Shown here piece by piece: positions 37,655 to 47,128 of a DNA stretch of 64,000 nucleotides (the first letter of the stretch is position 1; each line of letters starts with the position of its first letter). The notes beneath the pieces are model-generated. The model saw nothing but the letters and a program-made list of their open reading frames with translations. It was not told the DNA's origin and did no database searches. The stretch is from Granulicella sp. WH15 (GTDB taxonomy: Bacteria > Acidobacteriota > Terriglobia > Terriglobales > Acidobacteriaceae). The translations under genes and the position numbers were made by a program. The DNA is taken from the NCBI RefSeq assembly GCF_009914315.1, contig NZ_CP042596.1, forward strand, positions 62,001 through 126,000, read 5' to 3'.

Positions 37655-40051
37655 CTACGGCGCGAGCAACTTCTGAATTTCCGCGTAGGGCTTCATCTCG
37701 TACTCATGTGGAGGCGTGCCGCCCCCGAGGTAGCGGACAAAGTAATCCCAACGCCGCCGCATGGCATACTGCGCCGCCGCCGCATAGCCGTGCTGGGCAT
37801 TGGGGATCATCACCAGATCGAAGTCCTTGTTGGCCTTGATGAGCGCATCGACTACCAGCAGAGTATTGACCGGCGGAACATTGTCGTCGGCGGTCCCGTG
37901 CATCAACAGCAGGTGGCCCTTGAGGTCCTTGGCATAGGTCTGGTTGGCCTGAGCGGTGTAGTTGTCGGTGCCGTCGGCGTTGGAGACCAGTAGCCCTTGA
38001 TACTTCTCGCCCCAGTCGTCCTCGTAGACGCGGTTGTCGTGGTTGCCCGACTCCGAGATGCCGACCTTGAAGAAGTCGGGAAAGCGGAACATGGCCGCGG
38101 CGGTCGCGGCTCCACCGCCCGAGTGCCCCCAGATGCCGACGCGGTCGAGGTCGATCCAGGGGTAGCGCGCGCCGAGATCGCGGATTCCGGCCACTTGGTC
38201 GGGAATGGTGTAGTCGGCCATGTTGCCGTAGGCGGCCGTGTGGAAGGCCTTGCTGCGCCCCGGCGTACCCATGCCGTCGATGCACACGACGATGAAGCCC
38301 AGCTCGGCGAGCGCCTGCATATCGCGGTGCGAGGCCGTGAAGGAGCGCGACCCATTGGGCGCGCCGCACGAGCCCTGCTGCGGGCCGGGATAGACCAGAT
38401 CGACGACGGGGTATTTGGCATCAGTCGAAAAGTTAGTGGGCCGGAAGAGCAGGCCATAGAGGTCGGTCTGGCGGTCGCGCGCCTTCACCATGATGGGCAC
38501 GGGCGGCTGCCAGCCGGTAGCGACGAGGCGGGAGATGTCCTGATGAGCGATCGCCTGCACGATGTTGCCGCCGGAGTCGCGCAGCACGGTCATCTGCGGC
38601 TTGGTGGGCGTCGAGTAGGTGTCCACGAAGAACTTGCGGTCGGGCGAGAGCGTGATGGTGTGGTCGGCTGGCTCAGGCGTCAGCAGCTTCAGGTTATTGC
38701 CGTCGAAGTTGACGCTGTAGAAGAGCTGGTAGTACGGGTCGAGGCTGGGCTCCTTGCCCACGGCGAGGAAGTAAAGCGTGCGCTGATCTTCATCGACGCC
38801 GAGCACCTGGGTCACGTTGCCGTCGCCGCGCGTGATGGGGTGCTTGAGCTTACCGGAGGCGATGTCATAGAGATAGAGCTGGCCCCAGTTGTCGCGCTCG
38901 GAGAACCAGAGCAGCTCGTTGGATTTGGAGAGGTAGCGCCAGTTCACCCGGCCGTTGCCCGACTCGAAGAAGGTGGGGACAGTCTCGCCCATCACCTCGC
39001 GGACGTCGCCGGTCTCGGGGTTGGCGAGCCGCATCCACTCCTGCTTATGGTCGCGGCTGGTGCTCACGAAGGCTAGGCTCTTCGAGTCGGCGGACCACTG
39101 CACGTCGTCCCAGCCGCTGCTTCCCTGGCACGAGATGTCGTCGCACAAGGAAGACCGATGCTGGTCGGGAGCCATCTTCAGGCGGACGATGCGCGGCTTG
39201 GGCTCGGCCTTTGCGCCAAGGTCGATGACGACGCGCTCGATCATGGTGACGTCCTTATCGCCGGGCAGCGGGTTCTTCAGCGTGGCCAGTTCGGGGTGGC
39301 CTGCGACGACGTTGGTCAGGTAGACCTCGCCGGTCTTGCGCTGGTCCTGCTGGAAGGTGGCGATGCGCTGCGAATCGGGGCTCCAGACCAGGATGGCGTG
39401 GTCGGAGTGGGTCCAGCCCGCGTTGTCGGTGGCGTAGCCGTAGTTGGGCACGCCGTCGCGGGTCAACGGGGTCTCTTTGCCGGTGTTGAGGTCGCGGAGC
39501 CACAGGTTCCAGTCGCGAATGAAGGCGGCGCGGCGGCCATCGGGCGAGGTCTCGGGGGGACCGCCGGAGGGCTTGGCGTTGGGGGCCGCAGCAGGCTCGG
39601 GCGACTTGCAGACGCCTGAGCCGGAGAGGTCGCAGTCGAAGCGTTTGCCATGCAGCACCACGGCGACGGTCTGGTCCTTATCCGCCAGGTTGAAGGCCTG
39701 TATGGGCAGGTGCTGCGGGTCGAGCGCGGGCTCGGCGTGCATGGCGGCGGTCAGGGCCGTGGCCAGCTTGGCCTGATCGAAGGCCGGAGCCTTGCTGGCA
39801 TGGGCCGGGTCTACAAGGATGTAGCTGGTGCCATTGGCCCCGCGGTCGCGATACCAGACGCGCCCGTCGGGCAGCCACGCAGGCTCGGTGACGGTATGGA
39901 GCACGAGCGGGTTCACGTTGTAGTTCATAAATCGCTCGGCGCGGGCGTAGTCGTCGGCGGTGTAGACGCGGCCTTGCGGCTGGATCTGCGTTTGGGCCAG
40001 TGCAGCGGAGGCGAGGAGCAGCGTGGCGGCAAAGGTTTTGGCAAGGTGCAT
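37655..40051 (-). CDS. Secreted S9 prolyl oligopeptidase/DPP-IV-like peptidase
   Basis: The 798-residue protein has a signal peptide (TFAATLLLASAALAQ), an N-terminal beta-propeller and a C-terminal alpha/beta hydrolase domain with the triad Ser in WGHSGGGAATA, Asp in HGTADDNVPP and His in NAQHGYAAAAQ. The SGNHDNRVYED segment fits the DPP-IV branch. It probably removes dipeptides from proline-containing peptides in the periplasm. It lies upstream of the amidohydrolase pair on the same strand. Confidence 0.9.
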   Translation of the reverse strand: MHLAKTFAATLLLASAALAQTQIQPQGRVYTADDYARAERFMNYNVNPLVLHTVTEPAWLPDGRVWYRDRGANGTSYILVDPAHASKAPAFDQAKLATALTAAMHAEPALDPQHLPIQAFNLADKDQTVAVVLHGKRFDCDLSGSGVCKSPEPAAAPNAKPSGGPPETSPDGRRAAFIRDWNLWLRDLNTGKETPLTRDGVPNYGYATDNAGWTHSDHAILVWSPDSQRIATFQQDQRKTGEVYLTNVVAGHPELATLKNPLPGDKDVTMIERVVIDLGAKAEPKPRIVRLKMAPDQHRSSLCDDISCQGSSGWDDVQWSADSKSLAFVSTSRDHKQEWMRLANPETGDVREVMGETVPTFFESGNGRVNWRYLSKSNELLWFSERDNWGQLYLYDIASGKLKHPITRGDGNVTQVLGVDEDQRTLYFLAVGKEPSLDPYYQLFYSVNFDGNNLKLLTPEPADHTITLSPDRKFFVDTYSTPTKPQMTVLRDSGGNIVQAIAHQDISRLVATGWQPPVPIMVKARDRQTDLYGLLFRPTNFSTDAKYPVVDLVYPGPQQGSCGAPNGSRSFTASHRDMQALAELGFIVVCIDGMGTPGRSKAFHTAAYGNMADYTIPDQVAGIRDLGARYPWIDLDRVGIWGHSGGGAATAAAMFRFPDFFKVGISESGNHDNRVYEDDWGEKYQGLLVSNADGTDNYTAQANQTYAKDLKGHLLLMHGTADDNVPPVNTLLVVDALIKANKDFDLVMIPNAQHGYAAAAQYAMRRRWDYFVRYLGGGTPPHEYEMKPYAEIQKLLAP

Positions 40052-40098
40052 GGGGCCTCCGGTGACTCTGGTCAGTGTACTTGTAACGCTTTTAGGGA

Positions 40099-40839
40099 CT
40101 ATTTACGAACAGCGTGCAGCAGTTGGCGCAGGATGCCGGACCAGACAGTTGCATCGGACGACGTGAGGGCCATGCGCAGGACGAGGCGGCGGGTGGCGGC
40201 TTCACGGGAGTTGGCGGGGTGGCGGCGGCTGTAGCCGGAGTCGTCGAGCACCTCGCGGAAGAGGCCGTGGATGCGGTCCACCTCGGCGGCGCTGGCGGGC
40301 GGGTCGGGGTCGGGAGCGGCTGCGGGGGCAGGCTCCAGCGCCAGTTGATAGAGGCAGACGGCGGCGGCCTGACCAAGGTTCATGGAGAGGTGCCGGTCGC
40401 CCGAGCGGTCGTTCATAGGGATGGTGACGAGCGCGTGGCAGTGGCTCAGTTCGTCGTTCGAGAGGCCGGTCTTCTCCGACCCGAAGAGCAGGGCGACCCT
40501 GGCCTCGGGCGTAGCCAGAGCCTCGGCAACGACGGGCGCGGCCTGGGGGAGCAGGTAGAGCGGGTGCTCGAGGACACGCTCCCCGACGGCAGTGGTGCCG
40601 AGCACAAGGGTGCAGTCCGCAAGCGCATCGGCGAGCGAGGTGTGCTCGGTGGCGGCGTCCAGCACAGAGCTGGCGTCCACGGCGGACTTGGCCGCGGCAA
40701 AGGGAACGGGGTACTCGTTGACGATGCGGAGATGGGTGTAGCCGAGGTCGTGCATGGCGCGGGCGACGGCCCCGATGTTGGAGGGGTTACGGGCACGAAC
40801 CAGGACGACGACGACACGGGACTGAAGCTCAGGCTGCAT
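40099..40839 (-). CDS. TrmH/SpoU-family RNA methyltransferase (TrmJ-like)
   Basis: About 246 residues from ATG 40839. SPOUT trefoil-knot motifs: VVVVLVRARNPSNIGAVARAM (motif 1), LLFGSEKTGLSNDELSHC (motif 2) and IPMNDRSGDRHLSMNLGQAAAVCLYQLA (motif 3). It resembles TrmJ, which 2'-O-methylates tRNA position 32. It has no extra N-terminal substrate domain but has a C-terminal helical extension. Upstream in-frame codons to 41082 are repeat-derived and not real. Confidence 0.85.
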   Translation of the reverse strand: MQPELQSRVVVVLVRARNPSNIGAVARAMHDLGYTHLRIVNEYPVPFAAAKSAVDASSVLDAATEHTSLADALADCTLVLGTTAVGERVLEHPLYLLPQAAPVVAEALATPEARVALLFGSEKTGLSNDELSHCHALVTIPMNDRSGDRHLSMNLGQAAAVCLYQLALEPAPAAAPDPDPPASAAEVDRIHGLFREVLDDSGYSRRHPANSREAATRRLVLRMALTSSDATVWSGILRQLLHAVRK

Positions 40840-40892
40840 AAAGAAATTGTATGGAGTTCGTGCTTTTCGTGCGCTCGGCGCAGCTCTGTCCT

Positions 40893-40969
40893 GCCGGACG
40901 GGCCGCCTGCGCGGCGGGCGGGCGTTTGCACGCCTTTTTACTGCTTCGCGTGGTCCTCCCGCTGGTCGA
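40893..40969. repeat. Intergenic hairpin repeat, copy 10
   Basis: TGTCCTGCCGGAC, then stem GGCGT-TTGC-ACGCC-TTTTT (40921-40939) on the + strand, although both flanking genes are on the minus strand. Confidence 0.8.
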
Positions 40970-41869
40970 TCAAAGGGTCTTGCCCTTTCTGGCCCGCCAC
41001 AACGCCCCGGCCACCGGATCAACCACTCCATCCAGCACCCCGACCCCGGGAAACTCCCGCCGCACCGCCTCCACCATCGCATCCCGCACCGGCATCACCT
41101 TCTCCAGCACACTGCCCGCACAGGCCATCGTCGAAACCCCATCCAGTCGCCGCATTACCAGACGCACCAGGTACCCCAGCTCCTCCCCCTGACGTTGCAG
41201 GACCTCTCCGGCCACCACATCGCCCTGCTCCGCCAGCCGCACCACCGGCTCCGTCAGCCGCGAAAAATCGGGCGGCGGCACGCTGTTCGCATACTCCATC
41301 AGCTCCTCCACCGACCCCAGCCCCCAGAACTCCATCACGGCCCCGAGCAGCCCGGTCTCCCGCCGCTCATCCCGGGATAAAAACCCAGCCCGCAGCCCCT
41401 CGTACCCGATCCTGTACCCCGAGCCCTGATCCGACAGCACCGGCCCCGTGCCGCCCGCCGTCTCGATCACCCCGGCCAGCCCCCGGCCCGCGACATTCGA
41501 GCCCGTCCCCGCCATCACCAGCACCCCCGGCCCACCGGGAAACGCCGCGTCCAGTGCGATCTCCACGTCGCCCACCAGCACCAGCTCCCCGCCCACCCGA
41601 GCCGCGAACGCCTCGCGCAGCCACGCGGCCACCAGCGGCACGCTCTCGCCCGCTGTGCCCACGCACGTCCGCGTCACGTCGCGCAAGGAGACCCCGCCCT
41701 TAGCCACAATCTCTGCCAACCCCGCGTCGAGGTTCGCCGCAGCCGTTGCCGCATCCACCCGCATCCGCTTGATCGTGCCCGTCCGCACCCGCGCCAGCTC
41801 GCGCGCCTCATCGGCCAGCACCAGGTCGGCCTTAGTCCCGCCCGCATCCACCGCCAGAAAAAAACTCAT
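40970..41869 (-). CDS. BadF/BcrA-type sugar kinase, GlcNAc-kinase-like
   Basis: About 299 residues from ATG 41869, with AGGGA before it. ASKHA-fold kinase: N-terminal LAVDAGGTKADLVLADE phosphate motif, GTAGESV, VMAGTGSNVAGRG (ATP site) and a C-terminal AC(A)GSVLEKVMP loop. It resembles N-acetylglucosamine kinase of the BadF/NAGK type, which feeds amino-sugar recycling. murQ lies 5 kb away on the same strand. Confidence 0.78.
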   Translation of the reverse strand: MSFFLAVDAGGTKADLVLADEARELARVRTGTIKRMRVDAATAAANLDAGLAEIVAKGGVSLRDVTRTCVGTAGESVPLVAAWLREAFAARVGGELVLVGDVEIALDAAFPGGPGVLVMAGTGSNVAGRGLAGVIETAGGTGPVLSDQGSGYRIGYEGLRAGFLSRDERRETGLLGAVMEFWGLGSVEELMEYANSVPPPDFSRLTEPVVRLAEQGDVVAGEVLQRQGEELGYLVRLVMRRLDGVSTMACAGSVLEKVMPVRDAMVEAVRREFPGVGVLDGVVDPVAGALWRARKGKTL

Positions 41870-41898
41870 CGTATCCCTAGAAAAACACACTTAAACAG

Positions 41899-41925
41899 AA
41901 AAAGGAGCAGACCGAAGTCCGCTCC
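41899..41925 (-). terminator. Intrinsic terminator downstream of transaldolase
   Basis: On the minus strand GGAGC, G, GAC, a TTCG tetraloop, GTC, T, GCTCC, then TTTTT. Placed 20 bases after the transaldolase stop. Confidence 0.85.
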
Positions 41926-41946
41926 TCCTTTTTGCCTTGCCGATCC

Positions 41947-42927
41947 TTACTTGTCCAGCTCGCTCAGCCGCTTCGACAGCAGCTTTTCGAGGTCCACGAG
42001 TGCCTTCGAGAAGCCGTCGATTCCCTCCTGCAGCTTGTCCTTGGCCATGCGGTCCTCGGCGTGCATCGCGTCGAAGGTCGCCTTATCCATCGGAATCTTC
42101 TGGATATCGAGCGTCTTGGCGTGAGCCGCGTCCAGCTTCTTGGGTAGCTCGCCCTCGGTCGCGTCCAGCTCGGCCAGCAGCTTCGGAGCGATCGTCAGCA
42201 GATCGCAACCGGCCAGCTCCTCGATCTCGCCGATATTACGGAAGCTCGCGCCCATGACGACCGTCTTGTAGTCGAATTTCTTGTAGTAGTTGAAGATCGT
42301 CGTGACCGACTTGACGCCGGGGTCCTCAGCGCCGGTGTACTCCTTGCCGGTGTCCTTCTTGTACCAGTCGAGGATACGGCCGACGAACGGCGAGATCAGG
42401 GTCACCTTGGCCTCGGCGCAGGCAATCGCCTGGTGCAGGCCGAAGAGCAGCGTCAGGTTGCAGTGGATGCCCTCAAGCTCGAGCTTCTCCGCAGCCTTGA
42501 TGCCCTCCCAGGTGGACGCCAGCTTGATGAGCACGCGGTCGCGCGAGATTCCCGCCTTGTCGTACTGCGCGATGATGTCCTTTGCAGCAGCGATGGAGCC
42601 CTCTTCGTCGAACGAGAGGCGTGCATCGACCTCGGTCGAGACGCGGCCGGGAACGATCTCGAGAATCTTCTTGCCGAAGGCCACGGCCAGCGACTTGAAC
42701 GCCAGCTTGGCCACTTCGTCATCGGTCGCGCCGGTACCGGCGTCGATGCGGGCCTGCCGCAGCACGCCGTCCACGATGTCCGCGTACTCGGGCTGTGCCG
42801 CGGCGGCGGCGATCAGCGAAGGATTGGTCGTCGAATCCTGCGGCTTGAACTTTTCAATCGAGTTAATGTCGCCCGTATCGGCAACCACCGTCGTCATCGA
42901 GCGAAGCTGTTCCAGCAACGTAGCCAT
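41947..42927 (-). CDS. tal: Transaldolase
   Basis: About 326 residues from ATG 42927, with GAGGATAAAA before it. Type 1 transaldolase: N-terminal [33 protein letters not shown], Schiff-base Lys in [22 protein letters not shown] and PFVGRILDW. It transfers a dihydroxyacetone unit between sugar phosphates in the non-oxidative pentose phosphate pathway. Terminated by a clear hairpin. Confidence 0.96.
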   Translation of the reverse strand: MATLLEQLRSMTTVVADTGDINSIEKFKPQDSTTNPSLIAAAAAQPEYADIVDGVLRQARIDAGTGATDDEVAKLAFKSLAVAFGKKILEIVPGRVSTEVDARLSFDEEGSIAAAKDIIAQYDKAGISRDRVLIKLASTWEGIKAAEKLELEGIHCNLTLLFGLHQAIACAEAKVTLISPFVGRILDWYKKDTGKEYTGAEDPGVKSVTTIFNYYKKFDYKTVVMGASFRNIGEIEELAGCDLLTIAPKLLAELDATEGELPKKLDAAHAKTLDIQKIPMDKATFDAMHAEDRMAKDKLQEGIDGFSKALVDLEKLLSKRLSELDK

Positions 42928-43286
42928 TTTTTTATCCTCAATCTTCTGGAGCGATTCTACCAAGACTCCCGCACAACCATGTTACGGGCCACCCGCCCTT
43001 TGGGAGAATCCTCCACCAATTTAGATGATCTTCCCGTAAAAAAGATGGTCTGTTCGAATCGAGTACGCTTGAGTCGAGACCATGAGCACCCTCGCACTTG
43101 TCAGCCTCGTCATCACCGCGGCAGCTTTCTTCGGCTGGCTGAGCGTCCGCGCATCCGGTTCGAGGAGCTGATCCTGCACAGGATGCTGGGCCTGCTCTTC
43201 GCTATCTGACCGAAGAGAAACTATAGGGCGGCACGCCGGATCTTTTTCTAGAGAAAGCTGGCAGGTACGAGAATCCTCCGCCAATC
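42928..43286. other. Gap with antiporter-like remnant and flanking direct repeats
   Basis: No intact gene. An imperfect direct repeat (GAGAATCCTCC[A/G]CCAAT...TTAG) occurs at 43004-43024 and 43269-43290, one copy touching the end of the next gene. Between them lies a short ORF-like remnant described separately. Confidence 0.55.
43082..43209 (+). pseudogene. Remnant of a CPA1-type Na+/H+ antiporter gene (probable)
   Basis: ATG 43082 opens STLALVSLVITAAAFFGWLSVR, a typical first helix of NhaP/CPA1 antiporters, but stops after 29 codons. In another frame FEELILHRMLGLLFAI, up to the TGA at 43207, matches the FxExLLHGMLxFLLFAG part of the same family. Together they suggest an internal deletion, frameshift and truncation. 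The parts do not resemble the intact antiporter at 56,542. Recognition is by eye. Confidence 0.5.
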
Positions 43287-44351
43287 TTAGCGGCCCGTCT
43301 CCTTCACCGCTCCGCTGCGCGCACTCTCGTTGCCGTTGGCGTCGAGCGCCGTCACCCGGTACTCGTACTCGGTGCCCGCGGCTGCCGTGGTGTCGCGAAA
43401 CGCAGGACCGGCCACTGGTTCCGTGGTCAGCTTCGTCTGCGCGCCGTCCGGGCCGGTCCGATAGACGTTGTACCCCGCCAGATCCGGTTGGTCCCCTGCA
43501 TCCCACGAGAGGTCGATCGAGCCCTCCGACGGCACCGCCACCAACCCCTGCGGCACTCGCGGGGCCGACATCTCCCGCAGCGAAAAGCTCACCTCCGGCG
43601 ACTCCGGCCCGCGAATCTCTACCGCCCGCCCGCCCACGGTCACCAGCCTCACCCGCTGCGCCGTGTACCGGTAGTGCGCCTCGCGCTCCGCCCCGGTGTC
43701 GACGAGGCCACCCTGATCGGGCACCTTGCCGTCACCCTCGCCGCCGCGCAGCACAATCGCCGCCGCGCTCTTCCCCGCCGGAAGATCCAGCCGCAACCGG
43801 CTGACCTCCACCCAGCTCTCATCGTCCTTCTGGGCCTGCCACGTCACCAGAGCACCCGCCCGCCGACTGGCCACCGCCAGCCGTGACACCACTCCCGGGG
43901 TATTGCCCGAGGCCGTCCACGCCGGTTCCGACAGCCCCGCCGACCGGCCATTCTCGTTCTTCAGCTCCACCCGGTAGGCCAGCGAGCGCGGATTGCCGCT
44001 CGTCAGCTCCGGCGGCAGCGTCTCCAGCGCCTCCACCGCCGCGCCCGGCAATACGACCTTCCGGTCCACCGGCGCGCACGTCCCCGGTCCGCGCCGACGG
44101 CTGGGCTGCTCCCGGCAGATTACGGCCGTCATGGTTCCCTTCAGCTTCAGGTGGTCGGTGGTCTCGGTGGGGGTGGTCCAGCGCAGCGTCACCTGGTCGA
44201 CGACGCGGTTGGCGCTCAGGTTCTTCACCGTCTCCGGCAGCTTGAGCGACGGGGGCTTGGGCACGCTCGGGCTGGCGCAGCCCACGGCGCCGGCGGCCAC
44301 GAGCAGCGCGCCCCACCCCAAAGCTCGCCGTCTCTCGCGTGCCTCACACAT
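43287..44351 (-). CDS. Lipoprotein with fibronectin III-like domains
   Basis: The 354-residue protein has a basic N-terminus and a lipobox (LLVAAGAVGC, Cys25). Two or more fibronectin-III-like domains are seen: LPETVKNLSANRVVDQVTLRWTTP, and VPQGLVAVPSEGSIDLSWDAG with LAGYNVYRTGPDG and YEYRVTALDANGNES. No enzyme domain. Probably an outer-membrane or periplasmic binding or structural lipoprotein. Confidence 0.78.
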   Translation of the reverse strand: MCEARERRRALGWGALLVAAGAVGCASPSVPKPPSLKLPETVKNLSANRVVDQVTLRWTTPTETTDHLKLKGTMTAVICREQPSRRRGPGTCAPVDRKVVLPGAAVEALETLPPELTSGNPRSLAYRVELKNENGRSAGLSEPAWTASGNTPGVVSRLAVASRRAGALVTWQAQKDDESWVEVSRLRLDLPAGKSAAAIVLRGGEGDGKVPDQGGLVDTGAEREAHYRYTAQRVRLVTVGGRAVEIRGPESPEVSFSLREMSAPRVPQGLVAVPSEGSIDLSWDAGDQPDLAGYNVYRTGPDGAQTKLTTEPVAGPAFRDTTAAAGTEYEYRVTALDANGNESARSGAVKETGR

Positions 44352-44374
44352 CCTTGTGCCAGCCTAGCACCTTC

Positions 44375-44568
44375 ACGCGCAGTGTCCAAAACCGCACGAA
44401 GTGCCGCCCGTCCGGCGTGAGGACGTTGTTGTTGTTGCCTGTTCTTTTGGTTGTCATTCAGGAGCGAAGCGGAGGAATCTGCCGTTGTCTTTGCTTCTCA
44501 GCCGCAAAAGCAAAGGCAAAAGCACCCTCACGCCGGGCACTTCGTGCGGTTCTCGACGCTTCGCGTGT
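44375..44568. repeat. Intergenic hairpin repeat, copy 11
   Basis: Core complement, the CATTCAGGAGCGAAGCGGAG module (about 44430-44500) and a second core. The last part touches the ruvB stop. Confidence 0.8.
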
Positions 44569-45606
44569 TTAGAAGAGGCTCAATCGACCCGGCATCTCAA
44601 TGCCCAGGTGCTCATACGCCAGCCGCGTCGCCACCCGGCCACGTGGCGTCCGGTCGAGGAAGCCGATCTGGATCAAAAACGGCTCGTAGACCTCCTCGAG
44701 CGCGTCCTGCTCCTCAGCCAACGCAGCGGCCAGCGTGTTCAGCCCCACCGGCCCGCCATCGTACTTCTCGATAATCGTCCGCAGCAGCCGCCGGTCCAGC
44801 TCATCGAAGCCGTGTGCATCGACCTCCAGCATCTCCAGAGCGGCCATCGCCGTGGGCCGGTCGATATGGCCATTGGCCCGCACCTGCGCATAGTCGCGCA
44901 CCCGACGCAGCAGCCGGTTGGCGATCCTCGGCGTCCCCCGCGAGCGCATGGCGATCTCCGCCGCCCCATCGCGGTCGATGGGCACACCCAGCACCTCGGC
45001 CGAACGCTCGACGACAAAACGCAGCTCGTCGTCGGTATAAAACTCCAGCCGCAGCAGGATGCCGAAGCGCGCCCGCATGGGCGAGGAGAGCAGCCCCGGC
45101 CGGGTCGTCGCTGCGACAAAGGTAAAGGGCTTGATATCAAGGATGAACGTCCGCGCGGCAGGCCCGGAGCCGATCATGATATCCAGCGAGTAATCCTCAA
45201 GCGCGGTGTAGAGCTTCTCCTGCAAGACAGGTTGCAGGCGGTGCATCTCGTCCAGAAACAGCACCTGCTTATCCTTGATATTCGAGAGGATAGCGGTCAG
45301 GTCGCCCTGAATCTGCAACGCCGGTCCACTGGTCTGCTGGAAGCCGACGCCCATCTCATTGGCGATGATGGTCGCGAGCGTGGTCTTGCCCAGACCCGGA
45401 GGCCCGAAGAGCAGCACGTGGTCCAGCGCCTCGCCGCGGCTCTTGGCGGCCTCGAGCGCGATGGCGAGCTGCTCCTTGGCCTTGGTCTGGCCAATGAACT
45501 CGGAGAGCCGCGTAGGCCGCAGCTTCAGCTCGAAAGCGTCGTCGTCTTCGACGCGTCCAGCGGAGACGATGCGGTCAGGATCGTTCGGATTGGTGGGGTC
45601 GCTCAA
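44569..45606 (-). CDS. ruvB: Holliday junction branch-migration ATPase RuvB
   Basis: The 345-residue AAA+ protein has Walker A in [21 protein letters not shown], Walker B in LFLDEMHRL, sensor 1 in [19 protein letters not shown] and the C-terminal winged helix (TRLAYEHLG). It drives branch migration with RuvA/RuvC, neither of which is in the window. The frame opens at TTG 45606 with a weak ribosome site; the start may lie elsewhere within a few codons. Confidence 0.95.
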   Translation of the reverse strand: MSDPTNPNDPDRIVSAGRVEDDDAFELKLRPTRLSEFIGQTKAKEQLAIALEAAKSRGEALDHVLLFGPPGLGKTTLATIIANEMGVGFQQTSGPALQIQGDLTAILSNIKDKQVLFLDEMHRLQPVLQEKLYTALEDYSLDIMIGSGPAARTFILDIKPFTFVAATTRPGLLSSPMRARFGILLRLEFYTDDELRFVVERSAEVLGVPIDRDGAAEIAMRSRGTPRIANRLLRRVRDYAQVRANGHIDRPTAMAALEMLEVDAHGFDELDRRLLRTIIEKYDGGPVGLNTLAAALAEEQDALEEVYEPFLIQIGFLDRTPRGRVATRLAYEHLGIEMPGRLSLF

Positions 45607-45660
45607 CAGAAAGTTCTCAGGCCGATAGTAGATGTTTCGGCTGTGGGGAGCAAAGTGAGG

Positions 45661-45688
45661 TTGCTCCGAGGCCGAATGGAGTTATGAT
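45661..45688 (+). promoter_or_regulatory. Possible sigma-70 promoter of the diguanylate cyclase gene
   Basis: TTGCTC (45661-45666) and TATGAT (45683-45688) with a 16-bp spacer, in the ruvB/cyclase divergent region. Confidence 0.4.
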
Positions 45689-45709
45689 TACCGCTTATAC
45701 AGGCTTTTG

Positions 45710-47128
45710 ATGCGAATCCCACTCCCCGGCATGGCTCTCCCTGCTTTTTTCACATCCCCCATGGACTACCGGACCCTCTTCATCTCGGACCTTACCTCTC
45801 ATGTCATCTACATGATCGCGCTGTGCGCGCTGGCGGTAGGCAATCGCCGGGTGCGTGGGTTGCGCTGGTTCGCGGCCTGCCTGCTGGTGGACGTCCTCAA
45901 GGTCGTCATGCAGTCGCTGCGCGGGTTCCATCCGCTGCCGCTTACGACCTTCCTGGCCGTCTTCGTCGGCAATGAGCTTAACGACTTCAGCTTCATCGCC
46001 ATGTACCTCGGCTATCGCTGGTTCCTGTTACGGCAACCCCTGGGACATCAGCCTTTGGGGCAACCGGCTTTGCCGCGCCAGCCCCAGCGCAGCCGGCTCG
46101 GGCTGGGCCTGCTCCTGGGCAGTATGGCGCTCTACGGGGTCGTTCTCCTGCTGCACACCCCCTGGATCTTCTTCTTCGCCATCCTGCCCGTCTTCGTCGC
46201 CTGTGTCCTCTCCGTCGTGCTGCTGTTGCGCACGCCCCGGGGGCCGTTCTTCGTCGTCTCGAGGGTGACGGCAGCTATCTTCGGGCTACAGATTCTCGTC
46301 ATGGCCTACCGTACCGTGCTGATTACGCTGGACTTCAGCGGCCCCAACATCCACGCGCCGATGACCGACCCGCGCTGGCTCGTCTCCATGATGCTGCTGA
46401 CGATGCTCGACTCCTGCTTCGTCGCCACGTTCCTCTGGTTCTACGTCGTGGAGCTGCAAGCCACGCTGCGCCACCAGGCCCGCACTGACAACCTGACCGG
46501 AGCGCTCAACCGCCGGGCGCTGGACGAGGAGGCCGAGCGCGAGATCAGCCGATGTCGCCGTCAGGGCCTGCCCCTCTCGCTGATCGTGCTCGACATCGAC
46601 CACTTCAAGATCCTGAACGACGCGCGCGGCCACGACGCCGGAGATATCGCCCTGCGCTCCTTCGTCTCGCTGCTCTCCACCAAGCTGCGCTCGCAGGACT
46701 GGATCGGCAGGTCGGGCGGGGAGGAGTTCATGGTGCTGCTGCCCGAGACGCCGATGTCCGAGGCTCTCGAAGTAGCCGAGCGCATGAGGGCCGCCACCGC
46801 GTCCCATGCGGTCCTGTACGAGGGCCAGCCGATCTGCATCACGGCCAGCCTGGGCGTGGCCGTACTCAAGGCCTCGCAGGATTCCAGCGATTCGTGGGAG
46901 TCCCTGCGGCGGCGCGGAGACCTCGCGATGTATACGGCCAAGCGTCACGGCCGCAACTGCGTCGTCGAGCAGATTGAGGAGGCTCCCGTCCTGCTGCGGG
47001 AACCGGCCAGCGTGATTACCTTTTTCCAGCCGGAAGGATTGTCCTCAGCCGCCCACTGCTGGTCCGCAGGCGCTGCTCTGCAGCCGCACGGTCTACCCCC
47101 AGCATCTGCATCGCAATCGCGATCTTGA
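45710..47128 (+). CDS. Membrane-bound diguanylate cyclase (GGDEF)
   Basis: About 472 residues: seven or so N-terminal helices as sensor, then a GGDEF domain with active motif GGEEF (336-340) and an RSQD (327-330) inhibitory site exactly five residues before it. It therefore probably makes cyclic di-GMP and is product-inhibited. The C-terminal tail of about 37 codons overlaps the end of murQ on the other strand (47016-47128). ATG 45710 chosen over adjacent TTG 45707. Confidence 0.88.
   Translation: MRIPLPGMALPAFFTSPMDYRTLFISDLTSHVIYMIALCALAVGNRRVRGLRWFAACLLVDVLKVVMQSLRGFHPLPLTTFLAVFVGNELNDFSFIAMYLGYRWFLLRQPLGHQPLGQPALPRQPQRSRLGLGLLLGSMALYGVVLLLHTPWIFFFAILPVFVACVLSVVLLLRTPRGPFFVVSRVTAAIFGLQILVMAYRTVLITLDFSGPNIHAPMTDPRWLVSMMLLTMLDSCFVATFLWFYVVELQATLRHQARTDNLTGALNRRALDEEAEREISRCRRQGLPLSLIVLDIDHFKILNDARGHDAGDIALRSFVSLLSTKLRSQDWIGRSGGEEFMVLLPETPMSEALEVAERMRAATASHAVLYEGQPICITASLGVAVLKASQDSSDSWESLRRRGDLAMYTAKRHGRNCVVEQIEEAPVLLREPASVITFFQPEGLSSAAHCWSAGAALQPHGLPPASASQSRS

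Noticed and set aside
40840..41082. N-terminal extension of the TrmH-type methylase
   Set aside because: Those codons are read from an intergenic repeat and from the neighbouring kinase gene; ATG 40839 fits the family.
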